Assembly (NCBI GenBank): GCA_963790095.1
Contig: CAWBNO010000012.1
Location: 62,001-126,000, forward strand
Length of the DNA: 64,000 nt
Source of the DNA: JAAXQD01 sp963790095
GTDB lineage: Bacteria > Desulfobacterota > Desulfobacteria > Desulfobacterales > UBA11574
Direction: 5' to 3'
A program made the position numbers and the translations under genes. The first letter of the stretch is position 1. Each line of letters opens with the position of its first letter. Of the stretch, positions 11,243 through 19,576 are shown piece by piece. A model generated the notes under the pieces. It saw only the letters and a program-made list of their open reading frames with translations. It made no database searches and was not told the origin of the DNA.

Positions 11243-11809
11243 ATGCGTTGTACTGTGGAAACCGTCGAACCGATACTGAAAACTACAAAAGGAATCTTGG
11301 ATGTGATGTGGTTGGACCCGGAGGCCCGGACCCAAGTCGCTGACATGGAGAATCGAGCCCATAGCGAGGTGCTTTCGGGAAGCGGGGGCTATTATAATGA
11401 AGGGGTTATAAACGTCCTTGATAGAGAGTGCGTTTGTGCGGTGCTGAACAATAATGCGTTCAGACACGCCACTGCGCCATCCCTTTTCTGGGTTGCCGGC
11501 GATGTCGTCATCGGGGAAGAGGTGACGGATCCCCAACGTTTGCGGGTGCTGGTCAAACAGAATAACGTCAAAATACTCAAAAAAAACTTTGTGCTATATT
11601 ATGACCGGATGAAATCGACCCGGGGTCAAGTCCCGGTCTTTGTCATTCGGGGGCTTCCTTTCCCTGAAATCGAAGGGGTCACCGGCGTCCGGGACGTTCT
11701 TTCGGCCTCTCCCATCGGTTCTGTGGACATCTATCTCAAGGAGCGGTTTGGCTGGAGCACCGAAGCTCGAGATTTTGGTACCATCCTCATCGGATTTAAT
11801 CGATCCTGA
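11243..11809 (+). CDS. Hypothetical protein, 188 residues
   Basis: Not recognised. A soluble-looking mixed alpha/beta protein without signal peptide, transmembrane helix or obvious metal site; its only cysteines are near the N-terminus (MRCT) and mid-protein (RECVCAV). It begins 20 bp after the spermidine-synthase-like gene on the same strand, suggesting co-transcription, and ends 11 bp before the convergent corrinoid-activator gene. Confidence 0.65.
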   Translation: MRCTVETVEPILKTTKGILDVMWLDPEARTQVADMENRAHSEVLSGSGGYYNEGVINVLDRECVCAVLNNNAFRHATAPSLFWVAGDVVIGEEVTDPQRLRVLVKQNNVKILKKNFVLYYDRMKSTRGQVPVFVIRGLPFPEIEGVTGVRDVLSASPIGSVDIYLKERFGWSTEARDFGTILIGFNRS

Positions 11810-11820
11810 AGGCTTCTTTT

Positions 11821-13899
11821 TTACTCTTGGTAAAGAATTTTCGGCGATACGACCGGCTTCAGATGGGGAAAGGGATCTTTTTGGTGAGGGATATGGAGCG
11901 CTTCCAGGAATTCATCTTTAAACCCTTCCAATGACGCCAGATCGATATATTCCACCGTTTGCGCCACCCAGTCGGATTCAGATCTTTTTTCCCTGTTCAA
12001 CAGCGTGATAAGGGCACCGGTGCCGGCAGCATTCCCCACGGAAACGATCTTTTCAGGATCACAGTCCGGGATCATTCCCATGATGAGCGCCTTGACCGGA
12101 TCGATGTGAAGCCCGAAACCCCCGGCGATCTTGACCACATCGACGCGGTCGGTTCCCCACTCCCGCATGAGAAGTTTGCACCCGGCATAAATGGCCGCCT
12201 TGGCAAGCTGGATATGACGAATATCTTTTTGGGTGATGGTGATATCCCTGCCGATGGCGGTTTCATCAGCCCATGCGATGACAAATTCCTTGAGCTGGTT
12301 CTCTGAATTGACCCGATAGCGGGACGATTTTTGTTTTTTACTGAACGCACCGCTTTTATTGATAATCCCCGTTCGGTAAAGCTCGGCCAGTATATCCATA
12401 ATTCCCGAGCCGCAGATGCCGCGGGTTTTTAGTTCAGCAGCCTCTACATAATTAGACCAGGCGTCATTTCCCACCACCTTGTAGGTTACCTCATGGGTTT
12501 CAGGGTCGACGGCAATACGTTCGATGGCACCGGGTGCGGCACGCATCCCGTAGGAGATTTCGGCGCCTTCAAAAGCCGGGCCGGTGGCGCAGGAGGTGGA
12601 CAGAAGACGTTCTCTGTTTCCCAGAACCAGTTCGCCGTTGGTGCCGATGTCGATAATCAACTGAATCTGATCGCTTTTATACGGGGCTTCAGCGATGAGG
12701 ACGGCCACATTGTCGGCCCCCACAAATCCGGCCTCATTGGGCAGGATGTGGGCATAGGCCGAAGGGCAAATGTTGATGCCAAGATTCCTGGCCTTGATAT
12801 TCAGGCTTTTCTGAACAACCGGCGGGAACGGCGAACGTGCAACATGTCGGGGGTCCAGCTGGAGCAAAATATGGTGCATGATGGTATTGCAGACGATAAT
12901 GGCATCTTCAATATCTTCAGGAACCAGGCATAAGAATTCGTTGTCTGTTTTTTCCCGCTGATTTTGGGCGTCAGGATCATCAGATGCTTCCATAATGTCG
13001 GCCCCATGGGTATCTTCGGGCCATGTGGACCGCAGCAACGCTTCGATCATACGGTTGAGGGCTTCGCCAATGTCCTGACTCATTTGCCGGAGGCCGTCTT
13101 TATTTTGCAGGTGGTAATTGATGCGGGAAATTACGTCCTCTCCGTACTTGACCTGGGGATTCATGATATATTGGGTGTCGAGGATTCGCCCAGAATTCAA
13201 ATGCACCAAAGAAGCGACAACGGTGGTGGTTCCGATGTCCACGGCAATGCCGTAAGTGTCCGTCACCCTTCCGGGAAGGACACGAATGATTTCCCGGTCC
13301 ATCCAGACACTGACGGTCACCTGCCAATTCTGCTCCCGAAGCCGTATGGGGAGATTTCTTAACACATCGATATCGCAGGCGTACAGACTGTCGATATCAC
13401 AGCCGAGGTCCTCTAAACCGTGTTGCAGGTTTAACGCTCTCAAGATGCGTTCCAAATCCCCTCGGGCGTCACCCGCCGATGGTGGTTCCATGATTAAATC
13501 GTATTTTATTACCACCGGATCGTAATCTACGGGAAGTAGGCGGGGACGCTTGGAGACGATCTGCTTGGAAGCCCTGGACTCTTGGGGTACGAAAACCAGG
13601 GCGTCATCTTTGATTGCAGCACAGCAGGCCAAACGCAATCCTTTTTGTTTCTCGGGCCTGGTAATGAAATTCGATTCTGTTTTCTGCCACCGGGAAAGGT
13701 TATTTCGGTGGGAAGTTATGCCATATTTTGGATAGTGCCCCTCGGCAATCAGTACTTTGCACTTTCCACATGACCCTTTTCCACCGCATAACGATTCAAT
13801 ATTCTCTCCCAGCTCTCGAGCAGCTTCGAGGACGTTCTTCCCTTTAGAAATCTTGCCTCGATGGCCCGACGGCTGGAAAATAATGGTGGCTTTGTCCAT
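11821..13899 (-). CDS. RamA/RACo-like corrinoid activation protein (2Fe-2S ferredoxin plus ASKHA domain)
   Basis: A 692-residue reductive activator of corrinoid proteins: it returns inactive Co(II) cobamide to Co(I) using ATP and a low-potential electron. The N-terminal plant-type 2Fe-2S domain has C38, C44, C47 and a fourth cysteine in RLACCA. The large C-terminal domain carries ASKHA phosphate-binding motifs (DIGTTTVVA; DIGTNGEL; KIAGGFG). It lies 30 bp downstream of the methyltransferase gene in one minus-strand operon. Its likely clients are the corrinoid protein at 26.6 kb or one outside the window. Confidence 0.9.
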   Translation of the reverse strand: MDKATIIFQPSGHRGKISKGKNVLEAARELGENIESLCGGKGSCGKCKVLIAEGHYPKYGITSHRNNLSRWQKTESNFITRPEKQKGLRLACCAAIKDDALVFVPQESRASKQIVSKRPRLLPVDYDPVVIKYDLIMEPPSAGDARGDLERILRALNLQHGLEDLGCDIDSLYACDIDVLRNLPIRLREQNWQVTVSVWMDREIIRVLPGRVTDTYGIAVDIGTTTVVASLVHLNSGRILDTQYIMNPQVKYGEDVISRINYHLQNKDGLRQMSQDIGEALNRMIEALLRSTWPEDTHGADIMEASDDPDAQNQREKTDNEFLCLVPEDIEDAIIVCNTIMHHILLQLDPRHVARSPFPPVVQKSLNIKARNLGINICPSAYAHILPNEAGFVGADNVAVLIAEAPYKSDQIQLIIDIGTNGELVLGNRERLLSTSCATGPAFEGAEISYGMRAAPGAIERIAVDPETHEVTYKVVGNDAWSNYVEAAELKTRGICGSGIMDILAELYRTGIINKSGAFSKKQKSSRYRVNSENQLKEFVIAWADETAIGRDITITQKDIRHIQLAKAAIYAGCKLLMREWGTDRVDVVKIAGGFGLHIDPVKALIMGMIPDCDPEKIVSVGNAAGTGALITLLNREKRSESDWVAQTVEYIDLASLEGFKDEFLEALHIPHQKDPFPHLKPVVSPKILYQE

Positions 13900-13929
13900 G
13901 GTTTCTCAATTCCATTCCCTTGCCGGCAT

Positions 13930-14805
13930 TTATGCGCTCTGTCGAGCTCTGAACCCCTTTATCCATTTCATACCGTGGGGATCTCTGGCCAGAATCAGAT
14001 CCGAAGCCTGGAGACTAATCACCTCTTGGGTCTTCAGGGGGTTGCATATGGGGCAGGACAATCCGACGTAGGATGCGATGGCCATAAAAAATGAGGTGAG
14101 ATTCTCCCGGTCCGGCAACCCGAAGGATATATTGCTTGCACCCATGGTAATGTTAACACCATATTTTTCTACAATCATTGCAATGGCATCCAGGGCGATC
14201 TTTCCTGCCTCCCATTTTGCACCCAGGGTCAATACCAGACAGTCGATAACGATATCCTCCGCCGGGATACCCATTTTGGCCGCCGCTTCCATTATTATAT
14301 CTGTGTTTCTCAGCCGATCTTCAGCGGTTTCCGGGATTCCGGAATCACTGCTGCACAATCCGATAACAGCCGCTCCGTACTCCTTGATCATGGGGAGTAT
14401 AGTCTTCAAACTTTCGGCCTCTGCCGTCACGGAGTTTACCAGAGGCTTTGCACCGTCTTTACAGTAAAATTTCAGGGCCGCCTCCAAAGCCTTCGGGTTG
14501 GGCGTGTCGATACAGATGGGGGGATCGTCGGCAGCTTCCTGGACCGCTTGAATCATTTCCACCAAAAGTTTGGGTTCGTCGGCTCTGGGGAGACCGGAAT
14601 TAACGTCGAGGATGGCGGCGCCGGCCTGTAACTGGGCGACGGCGTCCCTTTTGACCATATCGAATTTTCCGGCTTTGAGTTCAGCCTGGAGACTGTTCCT
14701 TCCGGTGGGGTTAATCCGTTCGCCGATGATGGATATACCCGTATCGCGGCAGATACGGATTTCGTGTTTGGATGACTTTATGATTGTTGTAAGATTTTTA
14801 GCCAT
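13930..14805 (-). CDS. Pterin-binding methyltransferase (AcsE/MtgA-like, tetrahydrofolate:corrinoid)
   Basis: A 291-residue TIM-barrel of the dihydropteroate-synthase/MeTr family. ISIIGERINPTGR near the start, LDVNSG, CIDTPNPKALE, LVNSVTAE and TMGASNISFG match the folate-binding strands of AcsE-type enzymes. It should move a methyl group between a corrinoid protein and tetrahydrofolate in the cytoplasm. It is the first gene of the operon with the RACo-like activator. A purine-rich AAGGAAA site precedes the ATG. With the methyltransferase and corrinoid protein at 25-27 kb it could complete a full methyl-transfer route to C1 metabolism. Confidence 0.87.
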   Translation of the reverse strand: MAKNLTTIIKSSKHEIRICRDTGISIIGERINPTGRNSLQAELKAGKFDMVKRDAVAQLQAGAAILDVNSGLPRADEPKLLVEMIQAVQEAADDPPICIDTPNPKALEAALKFYCKDGAKPLVNSVTAEAESLKTILPMIKEYGAAVIGLCSSDSGIPETAEDRLRNTDIIMEAAAKMGIPAEDIVIDCLVLTLGAKWEAGKIALDAIAMIVEKYGVNITMGASNISFGLPDRENLTSFFMAIASYVGLSCPICNPLKTQEVISLQASDLILARDPHGMKWIKGFRARQSA

Positions 14806-14906
14806 TCTGTTCTTTTCCTTTCCTTCCTTTCGATCGAATTTTTTTAAAGTTCGGACAGTATATTACATCCGATGGATTTTACAATACGTTATACAATTTG
14901 CGTGCC

Positions 14907-14963
14907 AAAAAAAACCCCGTGGTGAACCCTTCACTAAAAGGAAAGATCGGTTCAACCACGGGG
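14907..14963 (-). terminator. Rho-independent terminator after the rhodanese gene
   Basis: Read on the minus strand, a CCCCGTGGTTGAACC arm pairs with GGTTCACCACGGGG and is followed at once by eight T. It sits 70 bp past the stop codon of the rhodanese gene. Confidence 0.85.
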
Positions 14964-15032
14964 GTTATGGATTGAGGTGCGTCAGCGCTCTACATCATCA
15001 CCGCCGCACGGTTAAGTGTTTCTCCATTATTG

Positions 15033-15791
15033 CTATGGTTGCGGGGAATACGGCAATGTTTTTGGATACTTATCCTTCGAAAAATAAGGGTCGGGTTTCT
15101 GGAATGTGCCTGGAACCAGGGTGAACTGGCCGTGACGGTTGATGACCGGGTAGCCGAGTTCCAGCCAACCTCTGAACCCGTCAGTGAGGTTGTAAATTTC
15201 ACCGGTATATCCCATCATTCTCATGTGTCTGGCAACCAGTGCTCCGCGAATACCACCGTCTGCCGGGGCGCCGCTTTTGCACTGGAGGTAATAGGTGGCT
15301 TTCTGATCCGGTGCCAGTCCAGGAAGATACCAGAAATCGAGCCCTGTATCCAAACGGATGGCTCCCGGGATATGGCCCTGGAGAAATTCGGACTCCATGC
15401 GTATATCAAGAAGTTGGTGCTTGGGGTCTTTCCATTTCCCTTCATCGATCCACAGCTTTTTAAAGGTTTTCATGTTCATGCCGATGCCGTACTGCATCAT
15501 GATCGGCATCCAGACGGCCTTTCCGTTTTCATAGAGTTGTTTGGGCGTCAGATCGCCGGTGAGTTTTTCCAATGGAAAACTCTTTTTGTCGAGAATGTAT
15601 CCCATATCGGAACCGCCCATTTTGGCTTTTTCATCTGCGGTCCAGGGTTTGTTTACGAAAGCTCTAATCTGTTCCGGTGTCCAGTCCTTTGAATAAATAG
15701 CGCCGAGATCACCGGCAAATGAGATGCTTGCAAAGGACAGCGCCAAAAAAAGCGCAAAGGTACAGATTGCTGTAATTTTAAATCTTTTCAT
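15033..15791 (-). CDS. Periplasmic rhodanese-like sulfurtransferase (module A)
   Basis: A 252-residue secreted protein: signal peptide with probable cleavage after SFA (residue 26), then a rhodanese fold. LLDIRMESEFLQGHIPGA is the classic pre-active-site region, and C171 in YYLQCKSG is the likely persulfide-carrying cysteine. The loop after it is longer than usual (SGAPADGGIRG). The C-terminal extension after the domain is rich in proline and tyrosine. It is a monocistronic minus-strand gene with its own terminator, and upstream lie a candidate sigma54 promoter and a pair of palindromes. Likely role: handling of sulfane sulfur outside the cytoplasm. Confidence 0.85.
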   Translation of the reverse strand: MKRFKITAICTFALFLALSFASISFAGDLGAIYSKDWTPEQIRAFVNKPWTADEKAKMGGSDMGYILDKKSFPLEKLTGDLTPKQLYENGKAVWMPIMMQYGIGMNMKTFKKLWIDEGKWKDPKHQLLDIRMESEFLQGHIPGAIRLDTGLDFWYLPGLAPDQKATYYLQCKSGAPADGGIRGALVARHMRMMGYTGEIYNLTDGFRGWLELGYPVINRHGQFTLVPGTFQKPDPYFSKDKYPKTLPYSPQP

Positions 15792-15993
15792 ACGTGCCCC
15801 CTTTAAGAGTGGTTTTATAAAATAAAATAAGTTAGTTGTGAATATAGGTTAAGAGCTAGGTATAAACGGATCCACCTCCTTTCTGTGAGCTAAAAAATTA
15901 ATAAAAGCAAAATGTTTCTTTGCCGGCTGAAAGTATGCACGAGAACTATCTGGAAAATATACCTGTTAACATCCAGATGGTCTCTACGATTCC

Positions 15994-16010
15994 TTCAAGA
16001 ATTATGCCAA
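15994..16010 (-). promoter_or_regulatory. Candidate sigma54 promoter for the rhodanese gene
   Basis: On the minus strand the sequence reads TTGGCATAATTCTTGAA: GG-N10-GA spacing, with a near-perfect -24 element and TTGA as -12. It lies about 200 bp upstream of the rhodanese start. The same TTGGCATA core occurs at 25196. Confidence 0.5.
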
Positions 16011-16107
16011 TTTCGCCAAAGTGTTGGATGATACAAATAAAACAGATATTTCCCCGGTTTTTTGTCATTATATGCTGTTTCATGTTCAATTATTTGGTTG
16101 ACTGACA

Positions 16108-16140
16108 TTCCAAATTGGACTATTAAATTCCAAAATGGAG
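16108..16140. promoter_or_regulatory. Paired palindromic operator/enhancer sites (A1, A2)
   Basis: TTCCA-AAT-TGGAC at 16108-16120 and TTCCA-AAA-TGGAG at 16128-16140, 20 bp centre to centre (about two helical turns). They lie between the rhodanese gene and the sigma54-activator gene, 99 bp upstream of the minus-strand sigma54-like promoter. The same motif recurs at 21249 and 25064-25098. Confidence 0.5.
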
Positions 16141-16337
16141 TTTTAAAACGATCGTGTTGCGTTTCCATGGATCGTTTTTTTGATTCCAAAAATGATTTTC
16201 CCCAAAAACTGGGTGCGTTGCACCCGGCAGCAAATGCAACGATTAAAGCACGCCTGTGCTTTTGCCTTTTCGGCCGATGGTCGAAAATTTAAACCACCCG
16301 TTTTACGGGGGGGCGTTGATTAACAGGAGAATTTGAA

Positions 16338-17945
16338 ATGAAACCGTCAGACCTTTCAATCATCGATGTCCTCGATTTTAAACCGGATCGAGGATTGGTC
16401 GAGCTGAAAAACCGGCGCGTCTTGATATTCGATGGCAACATATTAATGGAACTTCGTCGAACCATCGTCGAAAGTATCGGCTGGGAAAAGTGCCAGCCTG
16501 TAATCTTTCACTACGGGTATGAGGTGGGAAACTTGGACGCCAAAAGCCTGGGGGAGATGTATCGCTGGGAAACCCCGGAAGAGTGGTTTAAGGCGGGCGC
16601 TGCAATGCTGACCCAACGGGGGTATTGTAAAACCGTTCTGAATCATCTCTCACTGGATCGGGACACGGACCAGCTGCTTTTCCGGGGCCGCTTGTTCAAT
16701 TCATACGAGGTCGATTCCCACAAACACCTTAAACTAACAGAAACCGGGCCGGTATGCTTTGTAATCTCCGGGTATCTCAGTGGATTTGCTTCGGTCTGTT
16801 TCGGTCGGGAGGTTCTGGTTCAGGAGCAAGAATGTTTTCACCGACAGCACTGTTCCTTTGAGGGCAGATTCGTAGAAGACTGGGGAAAACAGGGGATTCG
16901 GTTCATGGAGGCCAGCAAGGATCATGATCTTCAGCATAAGTATGCGCTGCTTAATAAACAACTGTCGGCCAGTCGCGTCAAGTCCGTTCCCGAAGCCCCG
17001 AGTTCCGTTGATATGCCCGGTAAAAGGGCCGATTGGCTTCCGTATCGGAGCAAAAGTATGACCCGGGTTGTTGAGATGGCGCACCAAGTGGCCAAAACTT
17101 CGGCCAACATTTTGATCACGGGAGGCACCGGCGTGGGCAAGGAAGTGGTCGCCAATTACATCCACTCCCTGTCGCCCATGTCAAAATCCAAATTTATCGC
17201 CATAAACTGCACGGCGCTCCCATTGGCATTGCTGGAGTCCGAGTTGTTTGGTCATTGCAAAGGGGCGTTCACAGGGGCGGATCGGGACAAAAAAGGATTG
17301 ATGATCGAAGCCGGTTCCGGGACCATTTTCCTTGACGAAATTGGAGATGTTCCGCTTTCGATTCAGGTTAAGCTTCTAAGGGCTTTACAGGAGCGCAAAG
17401 TACGCCCCGTTGGCTGCAATACAGAAGTTGCCATCAAAGCTCGCGTAATTGCAAGCACCAATAGAAACCTTGAAGAGATGATGAAAGAGGGAAAATTCAG
17501 AGCCGATCTTTATTACCGACTGAACGTTTTTCCAATTCATATCCCATCGTTGCAAGAGCGCCGGGACGATATTCTTCCCATCGCCCGGTATTTTCTGAGC
17601 AAATACGCGCCGGGATCCAAGGGTTTCTCGCCTCGGGTGGCCTATGTTCTCGAAAACTACGTATGGCCTGGGAATGTAAGGGAACTGGGCAATGCCATCG
17701 AACGGGCCGGAATTCTGGCCGGTGACAACAAAATACGGATTGAACATCTGCCGCCGGCCCTCACCGCCGGTGAGGAGGTGTCCGCACTTCAGCAGGTTAA
17801 GGAGGGGTGGCCGTCGTTGGGCGAATTGGAAAAAAAGTATATTTTAAGCGTGTTGGAATACTGTGAGGGGAAAAAAATGAAAGCAGCCAAAATGCTCGGC
17901 ATCGGGTCCAACACACTGTGGCGGAAACTTAAAAAATACCAATAA
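16338..17945 (+). CDS. Sigma54-dependent activator with XylR-N and V4R sensor domains
   Basis: A 535-residue enhancer-binding protein. Residues 1-110 match the XylR N-terminal activator domain and 115-185 a V4R ligand-binding domain with cysteines C140, C154, C166 and C172. The AAA+ domain has Walker A GGTGVGKE at 262-269, the sigma54-contacting GAFTGA at 309-314 and Walker B TIFLDEIGD at 329-337. A Fis-type helix-turn-helix ends the protein (AAKMLGIGSNTLWRKL). The family binds small molecules directly to turn on transcription. It is flanked by the rhodanese and DsrE/TusA genes and candidate sigma54 promoters, so it probably controls sulfur module A, and perhaps the methyltransferase operon. 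Confidence 0.92.
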   Translation: MKPSDLSIIDVLDFKPDRGLVELKNRRVLIFDGNILMELRRTIVESIGWEKCQPVIFHYGYEVGNLDAKSLGEMYRWETPEEWFKAGAAMLTQRGYCKTVLNHLSLDRDTDQLLFRGRLFNSYEVDSHKHLKLTETGPVCFVISGYLSGFASVCFGREVLVQEQECFHRQHCSFEGRFVEDWGKQGIRFMEASKDHDLQHKYALLNKQLSASRVKSVPEAPSSVDMPGKRADWLPYRSKSMTRVVEMAHQVAKTSANILITGGTGVGKEVVANYIHSLSPMSKSKFIAINCTALPLALLESELFGHCKGAFTGADRDKKGLMIEAGSGTIFLDEIGDVPLSIQVKLLRALQERKVRPVGCNTEVAIKARVIASTNRNLEEMMKEGKFRADLYYRLNVFPIHIPSLQERRDDILPIARYFLSKYAPGSKGFSPRVAYVLENYVWPGNVRELGNAIERAGILAGDNKIRIEHLPPALTAGEEVSALQQVKEGWPSLGELEKKYILSVLEYCEGKKMKAAKMLGIGSNTLWRKLKKYQ

Positions 17946-17958
17946 GTCAAACCCAAAA

Positions 17959-17989
17959 GCGCCCAAGCCGGTACGACCCGCTTGGGCGC
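17959..17989. terminator. Bidirectional terminator between convergent genes
   Basis: GCGCCCAAGC at 17959-17968 pairs perfectly with GCTTGGGCGC at 17980-17989, flanked by AAAA on one side and TCTT on the other. It separates the sigma54-activator gene from the convergent cytochrome c gene. Confidence 0.7.
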
Positions 17990-18020
17990 TCTTAAGTTCG
18001 ATATTTAAAAGAAAAATGTC

Positions 18021-18356
18021 TTAACCGCACCCCCTGGGAACCTTTGAATCCGCGGCACCTGCTCTCAGGTACGATAATATGTCCAGAAGATCCTGTTCGG
18101 AGAGCTTTTCCCATTCAGCCTTACAGGAGTATTCCTGGTATTTATCTTTGGCGAAAATTCCATCCCATTCTTTAATCTTTTTCTGGTATGGACCCATCTC
18201 CTGCGCTTTGTTGCCATTATGGCAGGCACGGCAATTTTTTCGGAATAGAAGCTTTCCTTTTCGGCTATTTCCGACCTTGTCTCCTGCAATGCTCAGCCCG
18301 ATCAAGCCCAATACCAATGTCACGGTTAAAAAAACGAGGATCCATTTTCTATTCAC
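18021..18356 (-). CDS. Small monohaem c-type cytochrome
   Basis: A 111-residue secreted protein with one haem site, CRACH. The start is GTG at 18356, chosen because AAGGAGG lies 6 bases upstream and the hydrophobic signal segment follows directly; a longer TTG frame to 18383 lacks a ribosome site. The signal peptide probably ends near SIAG. It is the last gene of the YeeE-TusA-DsrEFH-like operon, suggesting an electron carrier for periplasmic sulfur chemistry. A CAW-free tail with single cysteines (YSCKAEW; RGCG) is unusual. Confidence 0.82.
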   Translation of the reverse strand: MNRKWILVFLTVTLVLGLIGLSIAGDKVGNSRKGKLLFRKNCRACHNGNKAQEMGPYQKKIKEWDGIFAKDKYQEYSCKAEWEKLSEQDLLDILSYLRAGAADSKVPRGCG

Positions 18357-18419
18357 GTTATTCCTCCTTAGTTCTACTGGCAATTAAGATGTCCAATCCA
18401 CAATCATCTCAACAGGTTA

Positions 18420-18725
18420 TTAAAAAACAAGATACCGGTCACATTCTTTGATCATCTCTGCATTTCTGGCCTGGGTGGCAAAATCCTTGAACCCGACGCC
18501 CGGCACATCCCCTTCAAGACCGTTGGCCCGGAAGCTTACATCGCAAACCGCCAGCTTGGCTTTGCCCTCGAGCGCTGCAAATTGAGGCTTTTGGGTGAGA
18601 AGCACACCTTGTCCGGTAAAAAATATTTGAACTTTCTTGCCTTTCTCCTGGGCGGCTTTTGTCAAGGCGATGACATGGTCGAGATGTTTGTTTGTACATA
18701 CCAAAATCCCTAGTTTATCAGCCAT
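18420..18725 (-). CDS. DsrE/TusD-like sulfur relay protein
   Basis: A 101-residue cytoplasmic DsrE-fold protein: a short beta strand at the N-terminus, a helix rich in Lys/Ala/Glu, then IFFTGQGVLL typical of the family. C61 in AVCDVSFRANGL is placed like the sulfur-carrying cysteine of DsrE; C10 and a third cysteine near the C-terminus are also present. It follows the 57-residue DsrH-like gene in the TusA operon. Function by family: sulfur transfer between TusA-like and DsrC-like carriers. Confidence 0.78.
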   Translation of the reverse strand: MADKLGILVCTNKHLDHVIALTKAAQEKGKKVQIFFTGQGVLLTQKPQFAALEGKAKLAVCDVSFRANGLEGDVPGVGFKDFATQARNAEMIKECDRYLVF

Positions 18726-18830
18726 AGCATATATCCCTTTTTAAATTAATGTTAAAGTCAATGTTTCGCCATTAATTTACCAGCTTGACCCCGAAATGGT
18801 GAAAAAAGGCCATTTCCGGATCAGGACGAC

Positions 18831-19004
18831 TTACCACCAGCATATGGTTTTGTCATGTGAAAAAATGTCGTCCACAAGCGCCGACCAGTCCACATTTCCA
18901 TCATACAGGGTGATCACTTTGTTATCTTCGCCTTCGGCAAAATTCTCTATGAATCTTTTTCCCAAATCATCGGGCTCTGACCGAACAATATTTAACAATT
19001 TCAT
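18831..19004 (-). CDS. 57-residue DsrH/TusB-like small protein
   Basis: A short gene starting ATG 19004, with GAGGG upstream, and ending at TAA 18831. It encodes 57 residues: MKLLNIVRSEPDD at the start, an acidic helix, VITLYDGNVDW in the middle and TICWW at the end. The pattern 'hydrophobic start, xRSp, ExxDxVxxLxDGxVxW' is reminiscent of TusB/DsrH, which are normally about 95 residues. It lies between DsrF-like and DsrE-like genes, exactly where dsrH would be expected. The single cysteine (C55) is at the C-terminus rather than near residue 20. Family assignment is inference; that it is a gene is well supported by codon structure and spacing (13 bp after the previous stop). Confidence 0.65.
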   Translation of the reverse strand: MKLLNIVRSEPDDLGKRFIENFAEGEDNKVITLYDGNVDWSALVDDIFSHDKTICWW

Positions 19005-19017
19005 GGTTAATTGCCCT

Positions 19018-19314
19018 CTAAAAGGGAATAATCAGGTCAGCCTCTTTGAGCTTGACCAATAATTCCTCAGTGGTTATCGGCTGAAAGCCGTATTTTTCGA
19101 CATTGGCTGGATGGTTGGAAAAACGTTCTCCCTCCATCTCATCGATAAATTCCATGTTATCCAGGTAGGCTTCGTCCGGGTTCGCTATCTCATGGCCCAA
19201 AACATACATCTGAACCGAAGCGGCTTCAAGGAGAAGGCCCAGGCTGGTTCGCAACCCTTCATATTGCTGGTCGACGTCTTTGATCAGCACGGCGACTTTG
19301 TCAACATTTTCCAA
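19018..19314 (-). CDS. DsrF/TusC-like sulfur relay protein
   Basis: A 98-residue protein without any cysteine. The N-terminal VDKVAVLIKD strand, a long alanine/leucine helix and the ending KEADLIIPF resemble TusC/DsrF, which end with a similar 'YDVILRF' strand and also need no catalytic cysteine. It starts 1 bp after the TusA stop, so translation is probably coupled. Together with the neighbours it would make a DsrE-F-H-like heterocomplex. Confidence 0.7.
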   Translation of the reverse strand: MENVDKVAVLIKDVDQQYEGLRTSLGLLLEAASVQMYVLGHEIANPDEAYLDNMEFIDEMEGERFSNHPANVEKYGFQPITTEELLVKLKEADLIIPF

Positions 19315-19315
19315 G

Positions 19316-19564
19316 TTATCCCCCTTTTTTAATTAGATATCTTGTATATCCCGCCTCATCAACGTAACCTAAAAAATCGTCACCTTGCTTTTTGGCAAAA
19401 TCCGGCATGTCTTTTTTTGAGCCGGGGTCGGTGCTCCAGACCTCGACGATTTTACCGGCTTCCGTGGTTTTCAACTCTTTTTTAAGCCTCAGAATCGGCA
19501 TGGGGCAGCTCAATCCACGGGTATCCAATACAATGTCCGCTTTAACGTTTTCTAAATTGTCCAT
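19316..19564 (-). CDS. tusA: TusA/SirA-family sulfur carrier
   Basis: An 82-residue TusA protein with the hallmark CPMP motif; C20 carries the persulfide. DTRGLSCPMPILRLK is the family signature. It sits directly after the YeeE/YedE permease gene (12 bp), an arrangement common in thiosulfate or sulfur import loci, and before the DsrF-like gene. Role: accepts sulfur in the cytoplasm, probably from the permease or a rhodanese, and passes it to the DsrE-like protein. Confidence 0.9.
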   Translation of the reverse strand: MDNLENVKADIVLDTRGLSCPMPILRLKKELKTTEAGKIVEVWSTDPGSKKDMPDFAKKQGDDFLGYVDEAGYTRYLIKKGG

Positions 19565-19576
19565 ATTTTCACTCCT

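Noticed and set aside
15995..16189. Small minus-strand frame of about 64 codons upstream of the rhodanese gene
   Set aside because: It overlaps the palindromes and promoter candidate, has no ribosome site and encodes no recognisable pattern.
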